Source: Terfezia claveryi
Lineage: Eukaryota; Ascomycota; Pezizomycetes; Pezizales; Pezizaceae
Direction: 5' to 3'
NCBI GenBank assembly: GCA_015179025.1
Contig: WHUX01000004.1
Location: forward strand, 310,001 to 374,000
Length of the DNA stretch: 64,000 bases
Part shown: positions 45,631 through 57,763 of the stretch, one piece after another
Layout: every line of letters starts with the position of its first letter
How positions within the stretch are numbered: the first letter of the stretch is position 1
The notes under the pieces: model-generated
The model's database searches: none
What the model was told of the DNA's origin: nothing
What the model saw: the letters and a program-made list of their open reading frames with translations, nothing else
Position numbers and translations under genes: made by a program

Positions 45631-48600
45631 CTATGCCTGGTCAATTTTACCTTCCCCTTCAGACAGCGGATCGCTCCCCCTTTCCCCCCCTTCCTCCTCC
45701 TCCTCCTCCTCCTCACCGAAATACTTCGGCCTCTTTAGTTTTCCCTTCGACATTACCGGCCCCGAGTAAGTACTAGTACCTGCATCCGTTGCCTGGCACC
45801 CCTGGCCCAGACCCGCTAAATATGCATTCCTCATCTCCCAATAATTATCCCCTTTATTATGCTGATAATGCAAGCCCGATTTTCTAGGCACAATCCCTGA
45901 ATCAAGATTAAGCCTGTTAGCAACAACGGGAAACTGCCGATCCCAATACATGACTCCTGGTGGGTTAAGTGGAAGATTGGTCAGCTGCCCAGTTGGCTGG
46001 CGGTAGTCCTCTTGTGGTGCCTTGAATTGCCATGGATTCAACGGGCGGGGCGTAGGGTGGAGTGCCAAGGTACCTCCTTTGCGGAGACGATAGTCATAGT
46101 ACTGGTCACGTGGGTAGTGAAGTTTATCAGTGGCGTATACACGTGGGGCAACGAAGTTACGGTCATCGCGATATGCTAGTCCACGAGACCAATAGTATTT
46201 TCTGTCATCACGGATAGAATCGGGCGTTGGTGGGTGCACTTTATGGCCTGGGATGTAACCTACCCGGTATGGTGATCGGTCCTCGCGCCCGTATTGGTAT
46301 GGATATTCTTTTGCACCCTCTATCCAGCGATCTCCATCGGGGTTGAGCAGCCTGGGCTGGCGGCCCGTAAGGCTACACCTTTTACTCGAGACAGTGTATC
46401 GTTGTGTTCTGTTGTCCCACGTCCGGGTGAACCATGCTCTGGGAGTCATAGCTCCCCCAGGAGCAATATTACGACGTATTGCAAGCTTTTTAAACCGGGG
46501 GTGATAGGAACAACGACCGGTTGAAGGCTCAGAGGCGACATAACAGAACCGGTAAATATCCAGCCCAGAGAGTCGCTCGACATGCCCTACTGTTGTCCCA
46601 ATGATGGTATCCATAAAAGGGTACAGCGGTAGTTTGTTGCCTTGCCCATCAAGTGTCTGCGTGTCCAAGTGTTGGATGAGCAGTGGGTAGAAATCCACTG
46701 AAATCTTACCTGACGCGGTACTGACGCCGCGGTTCGTTACATGAGGGCAGTCTGTCTTTACTAGACCGAGGTCCAGAAGGTCCTTATCGTCCACTAGGGG
46801 GTCCGTAGCTCCAGAATCAAGGAGGAAGTCCAACTCTAGAGCATATTTTTCTTGGTACCACGGTAAGCAAATATTCTGCTTTACGTACCAGTGCGCACCC
46901 GAGACGAATTGAGGGCTTTGTATCATGGCACATGCTTTACCCAGGTCATTTGTAGGCTATTTATCCAATTAGCTGTATGTCAGTACCAATATAGAAAATG
47001 GAGGATTTCTCACTGGCTCTATCCAAATTGATCCCTTTGGCCCATATATCTCTTTATATAAAGGATTTCTCACACTCCACAGCAGCTCGCGGTATGAGTT
47101 TATCCTGTCTACAATCTTCCCATTGTAGAATATTGTCCATTGATCCATATAATTCCCCAACACCTTGTCCTCAAATGCCTTTATAACAGCTTTCACATTG
47201 ACAATCTCATCTGCATTCACATACCGCGTTAGGCACTCTTTAAGAGTTGCCATTCTGGTGGTCGAATATTGTGGGCTGTATTTCCCATTAGTCTTTCTCT
47301 TCTTCACTGGGCCGCATATTCGAGGATAAACCCACAGAGACGGCTCCACGAAAATCAAACGCTCCAGCTCCGCTAGATGGGCTTGGAGCCTGTTTTCTGT
47401 ATGCTTCACCAAATCCGTGTCATATGGTTCCAAGGCTTTTCGTTTCTCCACTAACGCCTCCCACACTTCTATCACTTCTTCCTGCATCGCAATCTCTGTT
47501 TTTAATCTCGGTAACGTCGGGAAGAAGGGTTTCTCAACCGGTTCCATTGGTCGTTCAAACTTCCCTCGATAGTCCTCAGACATATCATAGATGTCTTCGA
47601 GTTCCACGTCTGGAGAGCCTATTAAGGGATAGTGGTCTAGGGAGGGTGGACTTGGTCCTATATCCTTTATATCCTCGGTATCCTCTATCGATGTGACTTT
47701 TGGTACTGTGTTAATTGTTATTGTTCTCTTTCTTCTCTTACTAGGCCTTCCATGCAAGATTCCCTCCTCGACTACCTGGGCCTCCCTTGCTATTTCTGGT
47801 GCATACTGGAATTGTCTTTCATTCTCGAACAGTAGCTCTACCCCGGGTTCTCTTTGAAGTTGTGCTGTTACCTCCAGTTCTTCATCGCCCTCCCATTCCT
47901 CCTCTTTCTCTTCCTCTTCCTCTTCCTCTTCCTCTTTCTCTTCCTCTTCCTCTTTCTCTTCCTCTTCCTCTTCCTCTTCCTCTTCCTCTTCCTCTTCCTC
48001 TTCCTCTTCCTCTTCCTCTTCCTCTTCCTCTTCCTCTTCCTCTTCCTCTTCCTCTTCCTCTTCCTCTTCCTCTTCCTCTTCCTCTCCCTCTCCCTCTCCC
48101 TCCTCCTCTCCCTCTTCCTCTCTCTCTTCCTCTCTCTCTCCCTCCTCCTCCTCTTCTTCCTCTTCCTCTCCCTCTACCTCTCCCTCTCCCTCTCCCTCTC
48201 CCTCTCCCTCTCCCTCTCCCTCTTCCTCCTCCTCTTCCTCTTCCTCTTCCTCTTCCTCTTCCTCTTCCTCTTCCTCTTCCTCTTCCTCTCCCTCTCTCCC
48301 TTCTTCTTCCTCTCCCTCCTCCCCTTCCTCTTCCTCTTCCTCTGTCTCTGCCCCCACCTCTTCCCGCTCAACTTCTGCTGGGAGGACCAGCGGAGCCGCA
48401 TATTTAGCCGCCTTAGCCAATAACCTCCCCTGCACCTCCAACATCGTACTCGCCCTCTTCTTCACCCTACCATCCTGCACTGCGGCTCTACCCATACGTG
48501 CCTTTGATTGTTTCCCACCACGTAACCTCGCCTCCATCCCATCCCGTGCCAAACTCCATTTTCTCCAGCCCCGGTAGCCTGCAGGACTTGAACCCTCCTC

Positions 48601-48678
48601 CTTCCTCCCCTGGTGCAAAAGTTGTTGGGTAAATTCAGGGGAGAAAAAATACGGGTTGGGTTTTCCTTGACCACTCAT
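45631..48678 (-). CDS. Unfamiliar protein with poly-Glu tract and retropepsin-like domain
   Basis: Two long frames join through a 57-nt intron (47013-46957; GTGAGA donor, CTAAT branch, TAG acceptor, phase 0), giving 996 residues (exons 48678-47014 and 46956-45631). Residues 1-110 are basic. About 112-275 are almost all Glu with some Gly. A middle part follows, with KRRKRTITINTVP, a helical stretch (EVIEVWEALVEKRKALEPYD) and VNVKAVIKAFEDKVLGNYMD. From about 590 comes a retropepsin-like fold: ELDFLLDSGATDPLVDDKDL (active-site DSGA), STASGKISVDFYPLLIQ (flap region) and ERLSGLDIYRFCYVAS, where LSGLD stands for the usual LLGRD of the second loop. The last ~290 residues are Tyr/Arg/Pro-rich with an acidic end. 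There is no reverse transcriptase, integrase or LTR around it. A domesticated retroelement protease is the likely origin. Function unknown. Confidence 0.75.
47907..48348. repeat. Hexanucleotide TTCCTC array (poly-Glu coding, minus strand GAGGAA)
   Basis: About 440 bp are almost entirely TTCCTC with CTCCCT variants, inside exon 1 of the retropepsin gene. Read on the minus strand this gives GAG and GAA codons, so the reading frame survives any change of whole units. Its length is likely variable and prone to misassembly. Confidence 0.95.
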
Positions 48679-49114
48679 TTTTGCCAGTTGTCTTTAAGCT
48701 TAGCAAGGCTGGCAGGGAGGAAAGCAGTATGCCGAAAGTTCAGCCTTTGCAGTTGGTTATGAGTCTGCAGAAATTTAGGGTATTGTGATGAGCAGGCGAA
48801 TTATTCCATAATTCGAGCGTATCCAGGAAATGGTTTTGCTCATAGAGAGGAGCGGGGCTGTTTCTCCCGAGAAAGACAATGAGAGTGTATGCCTCCTGTC
48901 TTTGTCCTTTGTTCCACTTAGGTTGAAAGGAACAAAGACCGCTGAAATTGTAGGTAGGTAATTCTATATGGGAGCAAAGTTAACAAGTGACTTTTTCATA
49001 CTCCTAGCATATCCTGAATGTGACCTTGAAGTCATGGGAATTGCTGTCAGTGACTTCCCTTCAGCTACTTGCTCAGGGTAAGACGAATTCAATAGGCGGC
49101 AATTTCAGCATGGC

Positions 49115-49925
49115 TATAGTTATAGGCAAGGTAATTAATTACTGGATTTGGTACATAATGCACTTGAATTAATAACAATATACTTAACTAGACCTATATC
49201 AAATATATACAACTAGGCTATCATTGATGCCGGCGCAGGCAGTATCGGCCAGAAGCTGGCATGGGAGCTGTGGGGCGTGTAACAGCTGCATCTAGCTCTA
49301 GGTCGATTGGGATATTCTCCGGGTCAATTTGGTTATTATCTAATAGTCCAATTTGTGTGAGCTGAGAGGTTGCCACAGTCATGATCTGCTATGTAGTACC
49401 TTCGTATGACAATAAATGGAGCATTCCAAGTCATTTTTGTAGCATCGGCAGCGACGATTTTGTGAAGTACATGAGACTGAAACTCGAGTTGTTGTAGATG
49501 CCTGTTGAGCAGTGATTGTGATTTGTCGAGTAGCTGGAGTATCCGCAATTTCATCTTCCAGTTTCTGGCTGAAGGTCTTTGGTTGGATAAAGGTTACCAA
49601 GTAGGTACCAGTGTCATCTCTACAACAAAGGTTTTCATCTTCATCCAAATAAAACTTCTTGAAAAACTCGGAGTAGTAAGGTAGAAAGGTAAATAAACCA
49701 GTAGAAAACCAAGGGCAGGTGTTGTAATGTATTGATATTGAGGAATGATGAACAAATCTCACAATACCGGATCTCAGCTAGGCTTTTAAAGTGCTCAGCA
49801 TCGATAAACAGATCAATATCTTATGTCGGACCTAAATAATCTCACTAGTCTGGTTGGCACAATTATCTCACATCAGATTTATACACCGAATTCAGTAACT
49901 AAATTAATTGCCCGCGAGCGGCCCA
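49115..49925 (-). mobile_element. Element C: relic of the same inverted-repeat family as A and B
   Basis: The right end, about 49870-49925, reads GAATTCAGTAACTAAATTAA followed by GCCCGCGAGCGGCCCAGGAC. This matches the ends of elements A and B. The left end, about 49115-49175, carries the inverted AT-rich part (GTAATTAATTACTGGATTTG, GTACATAATGCAC) but lacks the GC-rich terminus. Inside, on the minus strand, is a Cys-rich C-terminal piece of an integrase protein. Confidence 0.55.
49379..49762 (-). pseudogene. C-terminal fragment of an integrase-type transposase in element C
   Basis: The 127-codon frame ends NRRCRCYKNDLECSIYCHTK. The C-x-C-x6-C-x3-C spacing with a following His resembles the zinc-binding tail seen at the C-terminus of SCAND3/KRBA2-type integrase proteins. 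The upstream DDE core is missing. This fits the integrase core relic in element A and ties the two elements together. Confidence 0.45.
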
Positions 49926-52316
49926 GGACATAGACACTCTGGGATTGTGTGCTCTTTTTGCTCTATTCCAATCGTTATGAATTGATTATGCCATATTTGA
50001 CAGCCATGTTTCCACTGAGGAAGGTTTGAATTATCTACTCTATTTACTAGTATTTAAAAAAAAAAATATATTAAAAAAAAAGCTCTGCTTACTAGCGACT
50101 GCAAACTCCAACAAGCAGTCCAACTCCTAACACAAACTATCGACAACCTACCTTCACCACTCTTGTACTTTTTTTTTCTTTATATTTTAACTTATAGATT
50201 ATATTCATTGCTAATCGCCCCATTCCAAAGGGAGAGTTGGCATTTATATCGGAGACAGAGGTTAGGCTATAGAATCTCTATGTGGCAGTAGACGCAATGA
50301 ACACATTGCACAGTTTAGACCCTGATAGAAGATTATTACAGTGCGTGGGGGAAAGTTATGGCGCGCTAGCGCTGCATATTCTGCATATTCTTTCCCGACG
50401 AATCGTTTGGGACTTACGAGATCCTCATAATCTTCTGAACACGATTGTGGGCCTAGGTACAGGCTGAATCGTTTCTCTCCTTTCCTCTTCGCTATATTAC
50501 CCTCAATTCTTCCACGCCTCACTCAATATCCACACTCAACTATTACCCCAATTCTTTAAGCCTACACTAAATCCTTATGGGGGACTGGGATACCTGGGAG
50601 TATTTGATTAAGAGAACCAGATCCTCGAGCTTTAACGAACAAGCATAATCGCTAAACGATATGAATGGACAGCTGAGTAGTTCTAAAGAGCAGTAGAAGG
50701 AAGATATGTTGGCACGAGATTAAGGGATTTTGAAGTTTGATACTAGCCATGGTCTGAAATTCAGTGTTAATGCATGAAGTTGTTACTCTACTGTCGTTAT
50801 CATCCTCTGGCCTCTCGGCCTTCATTAGGTATATTGAGGATAAGTACTACGTCTGCAGCCATATGTGGTTTCAGCACCATCCTAAGCTTCGATGCCACAG
50901 AAGAAGTTAAGCATCAAGTAGGATGGGATGGTTGCCGCATTTGTATTTCTCGAAGAAATATCTAGAGAGTGAGATATGGCTCCGCACAATGACAATTGGA
51001 GAACGTTTGGCCCTGGACGTTTACTCCAACTCTCTAGTGCTGCAAAAGGTAGTCTGGTTTGCAAAAGGCTGCCACCCCTTGCCCGTATCTGGAAATCTTG
51101 GAGGTGGATTTGTATGTGCCAACCAGCTAGATTTGTAGGGTCTAATCGAGACTAATTTATATGCACATAAGCCGACCCTGTTACGGTAGACTAACATCGA
51201 ACTACCGAGATCAGGATATTGAATTACGAGATTCAGGGTAACCATAAATCCGCTCAGAGCAAGCGGCATGATAGTGATTTCAACTACCGTATTGGTGCTA
51301 CCCGATCGATCAAAGGAAAAAAAATATGCCAAATACACTAATTCCAACTCCACCGAGAAAGCAATTACAAATACGGAGTAGTCGCTCGCAAAATTAAGGG
51401 CATCTCCGCTCATCTCCCTTCATTTAAATAGTTACCAAAAATAACATCACAAGACTAAACATTAATCCCTCCCTAATGCATGTGAAATGCACACCATCCT
51501 CCTATCAGATATTACCCGAAATTACATTCTCAGCGTGCATAGACACTGCTTAGCGCTAAGCACTGCACAGGAAGTTTATTCCTGCAGTTGCATGTCGAAC
51601 CATGCAAGGGGGGAGGGCAAATTAATGGCGCCTGATTGGGAGTATGGATGTGCCTGCACGCTCAGAGGTGCGATCGGCTTTTTCAGGGGAAAAGGGTTTA
51701 ATTTATTCCAAGGTGCTGCAACTACAGGAAATATATAACTCCAGTATTTTGGATCCAATCAGTTTGACGAAGTCACGCGCAAGTTCCTAAGTAGACGAGT
51801 AATAGAGCATAATAGAGCATATATGCCCATAAAATATGTATACAGAAGATTGAAACTTTTGAATCTCACAAATGTATGGTGTACAAGGCAAAAGGCGGAT
51901 TCCATTCATCTAATCACTAAATTCATGAAACCCACCCATACCCAAACACAAAAGCTACAAACACCAGTATAACACTTCCGCCAAAGCATATAAACACACT
52001 TCAGTTTCAAAGTTACACCCACACTTAGAAGTACGAACCAAAATGATACAACAAATAAATCAAATATTCAACTAAAAACCGACAGCTATTGACAAAGGAG
52101 ACCACGAATGCTGAGGAGCCAGAACATAACACCCCCAATTGCACACCCAAAACCCAATACCCTCTTTTACATTGACCATGCTGTACATGACACAGATAGG
52201 CTCCCGTGAAGAACGTCCACCCATGCCATTATTAGAAATTAAGCATAATGGATCCGAACGACTAGATCGTAACGTATCGTCCGAGACTATAGGGTACTAA
52301 AACGCGGAAATGGCGC

Positions 52317-52967
52317 TTAAGCGAAGAGGGCGAGAGCGGCAACACCCATGACGGCAACAAAGGAGCCGGCGAGCTTGCTGGCACCACCCTCGTTAATGAC
52401 AGGTGGTGGGGTTGGGATAGATGGAGTGGAGGTGTTGACTGGTGGAGGGTATGGGGCACCAGTTCCGGTTGGGACTGGTGGGCATCCATATCCACCTGGG
52501 CACTCCGGGGGGTAAGTTGGCTCTGGAGAAGAAGTGGTCTCCTCAGGGCAGCCATATCCACCAGGGCAGACTGGGGCAGTGGTGTTGGGGTAGGTCACTG
52601 GAGGAGGAGGAGCGACATAGGTGGGCTCAGGGCTAGATGTAGTGGTCTCTGGCTCTGGGTATGGGGTTGGCTCCTCAGAGGTTGGCTCTGGGTATGGGGT
52701 TGGCTCCTCAGAGGTTGGCACTGGGTATGGGGTTGGCTCCTCAGAAGTTGGCCCTGGGTATTGGGTTGGCTCACCCTCGACCTCGGTGGTGGTGCATGGG
52801 GTGGTCTCTGGCTCTGGGGCTTGAGTGGTCCTATATGGGCAGTCGGTAACCTCAGGAGCGCAAGAGGTGATGGTGACAATCTCAGTCTCGTAGACGACCT
52901 TGTTGGGCATGGCCATGACCATGGAGCTGAAGAGAACAGCGGAAGCAGCAACGGTGGTGAACTTCAT
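52317..52967 (-). CDS. Small GPI-anchored, Pro/Thr-rich cell-wall protein
   Basis: This single-exon gene encodes 216 residues. Residues 1-19 are a signal peptide (MKFTTVAASAVLFSSMVMA). Next comes ETEIVTITSC-APEVTDCP, a short module common in fungal surface proteins. A repeat region follows with three to four copies of SEEPTPYPEPT, then two copies of a PEPT...CPGGYGCP unit. The C-terminus, INEGGASKLAGSFVAVMGVA and a final hydrophobic stretch ending LALFA, is a standard GPI-attachment signal with a small-residue omega site near NEGGAS. It is predicted to be heavily O-glycosylated and covalently linked to the wall. No enzymatic domain is present. The repeats are in-frame and probably variable in number between strains. 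Its regulation is not visible, though a wall stress link with the MAPKK pathway is conceivable. Confidence 0.9.
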   Translation of the reverse strand: MKFTTVAASAVLFSSMVMAMPNKVVYETEIVTITSCAPEVTDCPYRTTQAPEPETTPCTTTEVEGEPTQYPGPTSEEPTPYPVPTSEEPTPYPEPTSEEPTPYPEPETTTSSPEPTYVAPPPPVTYPNTTAPVCPGGYGCPEETTSSPEPTYPPECPGGYGCPPVPTGTGAPYPPPVNTSTPSIPTPPPVINEGGASKLAGSFVAVMGVAALALFA

Positions 52968-55479
52968 TTTGATTGTTGTTTTTGGTGGTGGAGTTTTCTT
53001 TGAAAAAAGAATGTATAAAGCAAATAAAGCTTAAAGATAGTGGTGTTTTTGTCTAAACGAGTGACAGAAAACGGATGCGAGTCGGCAGAGTTGGTCGCAA
53101 CGGGCGGATATTAGCTATATTGGCTTGGGTGAAGAGGAAGGAAAGAGTGGAATGGGAGCGAGGAGTCCTGTTCATATAGGCAATGGTTGCAATCTGGCAA
53201 GCCCATGTTCCAACCATAACAAACCATTCCCAGCTGGCCGACTGATAGGGGGTAATGCCAACCTCGGAAAGGCCTGAAAAAAAATTTTAGTGCGGGAAGA
53301 GCAACCATGCAGGAACACCAAATTCAGACACACGAACGGAGAGGTAAGGGGGAGTACCGTACTCTATGAGGACCTAGATATCGGTACATTCATTCCTTAC
53401 GCCACCATTTATCATTTGCCCTTCTTGTTGCTGTTGTGGCTTCTGCCTGAACGTGCACTGCGTCTCCCAACATCACATCCCAACCGAGCAGTAATAGAGC
53501 CGGGGTATGAACCACTCAATTTCCACTTCCCTGCTGAAGACCCCTGAGAATAGGCATCTTATCCGTGAATAGTTTAATTGCGCCTGGCAATCAATGTGCC
53601 ACCATATTTCCCTCTGCCAGCCAGTGTGACCACCCAGTGGCTGCCTGCTTCTTGAAGCTTAAAGTGGAAATAAGTACTTTGAAATTGAATGCATAGAATC
53701 CATCTGCTAGCTACCGGTATACGGTAGTTCTACCACAGCAATGGGATGGTCTGGTGGAGGTTCTGCAACTCCCAAACTTTGATTCAACCTTACCATTGTA
53801 ATTGAAGCGGAAGCATGATCTCTAGAGTTTGTAGTGCTATGACCTGCGTGTGTGTCTCTGAATAGAGTAGAGATGGTCCCAGCCCCAGAACACCAGTCTT
53901 GTAAATGAAAATCGCCGTTAGCTGGCATGGATACGATCAATCTGGAGAAGGTGCAGGTCTCCCAGTCCGGCCAGCACACGCTTTTGGACACTCAGAACTT
54001 CCCTTCCTTGAGCCCTTCTCTTGAGCCTCTCCCTGGACGAGAGCAGGTTATTGATCCCGTGTACTCCGATAGAAGGGCAATATTTTCCATAGTCAGAAAG
54101 GCGCATACTCCCACAAAAATATATCCTTGGTAACACGTAAATCAACAGAGTCCACTCTCTCGTGCCACTGATCTGGTTCTTCATTACCAGACAATCGCCA
54201 CCTAGATCTGACATTGTCTTGGCTCAATTCAAATAATTGCAAGAAGCAAATACCAGTACGCCCTAACCAATCACACGGAATATCTTGCCCGCTAGTTCGC
54301 ACTCTGTAAGGGGTATTTTGCTCTTTCAATTTGGAGGAGATTAGAAGGAAGACGGCTACACTAGCCAACTGTATGTGTAAAAAGAAAAATTCTGCCAATG
54401 ATTAGTAAATATCCATATACTCTTGTTTAATTTTATAAGGGTCATTCTCCTTGAATATATTTGATGAAAAGAACAAGGTGAGCAGTTTCTGTCCATAACT
54501 CAGAAGAATCCATGTGTCTGGGAATTTTTACATCTGGAATTGTCTAGCTGAAGGGCAAAGCCCAAAACATGGTTCCCTATTCCCGCAATTGCAGCCCATT
54601 GAAAATATTATCAGCAAGGCTGGCTGGCTGGCTGCGTTTCCAGTAGATTAAGGGGCTTGGAATTGCAGGCCGAGGCTCTCGGAAGAGTCGTAGGATAGGA
54701 AGAGGAGGGGGCTGGGGTATTCCTCGGAAGTCAAGGGATGAAAGGTTCGTTCGGGAAAGATCCTAGAAACTTCAGAGCAGATTCCTGACATTGAAAATTG
54801 CCCGATTTGGTAGTCGTCGTAATTCTTGGCATGCTCTCGTAAATGTACGGCTATTTAGCAGCTCTCTCCAAATTTATATTCTCCAAGGCAACAGTTTTGT
54901 AAAAGGCTTGATACTGGGCCTCGAGCTAACCTCGAGACTGCTCCGTATACGTAGTTGCAGAAGCAATCGTCATCGTGAATTGATATGTAGATAATCGAAA
55001 CCCCTAGTAGTAGTTAGAGCAAGGCATATAGAGCACGACTTCAGTACGGACATAGATCTCAGGTATTATGCGTACCCTGCGTAGCTCGCAACAAATCAGA
55101 AATTGGAGACGGGTGGTATTCTAGGAACAAGATCCCAGATTCACGCATGGATAACACCGTGCCGAGTAACTATGTGGAAGTAGGTACGTAGTTCGCATGA
55201 ATCTCTACAAGTAATTTGTTTTCACAGTTCGTAAACACTTCATGAAACCTAGACGTAATTGAGTCGATGCCAATGATATAGCATTACCCTGAATAGTCTG
55301 CTGCTAAAGGTTACGTATCTCGACCTTTATCTTTCTACACTCTGAGTCTACCTTGAACATAGTACCAATGAAATAGGATATTTTCAACATTAAGATCCAT
55401 AACTCCTTTCGCCCCAGAAAATTCTAGCAAACAAATGGCCGCTGATTATATATCCCTTCTTCACCCACCACCCCGACTC
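52968..55479. other. Intergenic region of about 2.5 kb, no gene recognised
   Basis: This is the promoter of the GPI-protein gene and the 3' region of dynactin p62. Frames of 94-101 codons on the minus strand between 53707 and 54398 have no domains. I could not link them by plausible introns to anything known. Confidence 0.45.
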
Positions 55480-57763
55480 CTACCTCACACTCCCACTACC
55501 CTTCGGCCCCGACAACCCAGTCGCCACTCTCCCCATAACCCCACCGACCCCCAACCCCCCACCCACCCCCACATCCCTTAATCCCATCCCTAACACCCCT
55601 ATTCCTCCTGCCGGTGCCCCAGCTCCTGACGTCCCAGTTCCACTACCCACCATCCCCGCTGTCGGCCCCCCGCTCCCAATCTTCCCCAGATAAAGCACAC
55701 ACCAATACGCATGTTCCTTCTTCTCCTTCCTTCCATCCCCCCCCGGAACGTCGCCCACATCCCCCGAATCCATCCCCGCCTCCGCCTCATACTCAATCCT
55801 AACAAATATTGGCACCTGCACAACCTTCTCATCTTCCTCATCTCTCTCCTCTTCATCACCCTCACCCGCCGCTCCTGGTGCCCCAGCAATCCCCGCGCCT
55901 AGGAGGAATCCGGGGGAAGTCGGACTCCTTCCCAGCGCCCACGTCGCCACATTCGGTGTTCCAAACGGACTCCCGCCACTCGGTGGCGGCGGAGTTCCCC
56001 CTCTCAAACCCGAACTTGCCCCTGCCCATCTCCCCGCATTCCCATTTCTCCCCTCGGTGTTGGGAGGAATAACTTCAATCACGACTGTGCTCCAGTTCCT
56101 CCCTGATTCCCACACCGTTCCGTCACTCCTATCTCGATCACCTCGACTCCTCCGGGACTTCTTCTCCCCAGTGGAGTCCTCCTTAAGAACTTCATCCCAT
56201 GCGTCCGTATTCGCGCCAACCTCGAATTCGGGACAGAGGATCGTCACGATTGAAGGGTACTTTCCAGGAGTCTTCTGGGGGGTGGAGAGGGAGACGGAAA
56301 TGGGGTCGAAGAGGGGATTTGTGACAGTTAGGAGGAATTGGTGGGTGCTGAGGGGGGTGAGGGAGTGATAGGAGGTGGTGGGATCGAGGCGGGAGATGTT
56401 AATGGCAGGTATGTAGTTCCTATAGGGACAGGAATGGGAGTTAGCAGTGGTAGTTGAAGCAGGAATTAGTAAGGGGAACATACATGGCAACGAGCTTGAT
56501 TCGGAAACGGGTGCTCTGGACCTTCGGTTCTGGTTTGACGAGGATGTGGCGGCATGCACGGCAGCGTTTTGAACGTTTTGTTCTGAGGAGGGTGGCGATT
56601 GGGCGAAGTTGTCTGTATCCATCACGCAATTCATTAGTACTTCTCAAGACATGACTGGGTGCAAGGAGTACATACGACTTGAACTTCGGCTGACGTGACT
56701 GGCACAGGTTCTGTGCCTGGGTTGTAGCTACCCCAATAGTCAGCCCCTCTCCAACGTAGCAGTCCAAGGATAGACCAAACCACATACTTTCATCAAATTG
56801 TACCTGTATCAACCTATCGACAATATCTTTCTCATCCCCCACAATCTCCACATCCTCCATCTCCGTCAACTCCGTCTTCTTCCCATTCGCATCCCTCCCC
56901 ACACCTCTTGCACTCAATCCCGAGACATTTCTCTTCCCTACATGGCCCCCTCCCGTGTAGAGTCCCATAAGCCTCGACAGCGTCCCCGGCGAAGTCCCAT
57001 AATCGTCCGTCCCACCACGTCCAACTCCTAACCCTCCTCCTCCCCCCACCCCTCCGGTACCACTTCCTGCTGCCCCAATCCCTTGACTCGTATAATGTGA
57101 TTTCAGCCTTGCAAAGTTCTCTTCGTATGTGCTAAACTCCGCATATTTTGGTTTTGGATTCTCGGCAGCAGCAGCTTTGAGTTGCTTTGCGAACTGTGCG
57201 GTGAGGTTCGCTGGTTTATCGAACTCGAGGCCGATTTCTTTGGAGCTCCAGTGGCAGTAGCTGCATGTTAGACTATAGGGCCCCGTAGGAGCAGTAACTT
57301 GCTCCCCACTGGGGGCTAAAGTCGTAGTTGCTACACTGGCCCCGGTCCCAACATCGGAACTGCTCACGACGCTAACACTGGCGAAGCATATTGGGCATTG
57401 AAAACAATTCCTAGTGCAGCGGTTCCCCTCTGTCTTGACTGTGCTAGAGGGTACCTCGAACAAGCAAGACGGGCAGTAATAGCTGACAATTTCTTCTAGG
57501 ACGCATCGCGGGCAGCGTATTTGGTGACAATCTTCACAGTAGAGGAGGTTTTCCAGGGGGAAGAGGGAGAATGCAGAACGAGGATTGCGGGGGTCGAAGG
57601 GGGGGGAGTCATCATCGTCGGAGGAGGGGTCAAAGTCAGGATCATAGTTTTCGGAGGCTTTTTTGAGGTGTCCCCCGACTCCTCCGCGGGAGGTGGGGAC
57701 GGAGAGGGAGGATTGGTCGCTGCAGGGGCAGGAAATGTAGATGCTGGGGTAGACGGGGGGCAT
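55480..57763 (-). CDS. Dynactin subunit 4 (p62)
   Basis: This subunit of the pointed-end complex of dynactin, the cofactor of cytoplasmic dynein, is needed for nuclear and organelle movement in hyphae. It has 698 residues in four exons: 57763-56788, 56727-56676, 56612-56484, 56419-55480. The N-terminus (YPSIYISCPCSDQSSL) leads to an acidic stretch and then FPLENLLYCEDCHQIRCPRC, EEIVSYYCPSCLFEVPSS, EGNRCTRNCFQCPIC and LTCSYCHWSSKEIG, the Cys-rich zinc-binding region of p62. Later motifs are LRTKRSKRCRACRHILVKPE and VQSTRFRIKLVAMNYIP. The C-terminal part has Gly/Pro-rich insertions. In intron 1 the first AG after the branch (GGGTAG) keeps all phases correct; a downstream AG would give a more familiar-looking peptide but break the frame. 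The orthologue in Neurospora is ropy-2. Confidence 0.92.

Larger units (their letters stand above)
48679..52316. other. Intergenic region containing a transposon relic
   Basis: Apart from element C (49115-49925) no gene is recognised. A run of A- and T-rich low complexity lies at 50050-50200. A copy of TAGTCTGGTTGG lies at 49846-49857 and a near-copy at 51050-51060. Short frames at 50262-50522, 51021-51413 and 51487-51738 lack features. Confidence 0.5.

Noticed and set aside
47787..48423. Plus-strand frames of about 190-206 codons made of Leu-Pro or Phe-Leu repeats
   Set aside because: They are the antisense shadows of the GAGGAA array in the retropepsin gene and have no independent support.
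56676..56787. A one-base frameshift in dynactin p62 between exons 1 and 3
   Set aside because: It is only needed if the acceptor after ACCCAG is used. The first AG after the branch point (GGGTAG) gives consistent phases with no indel.
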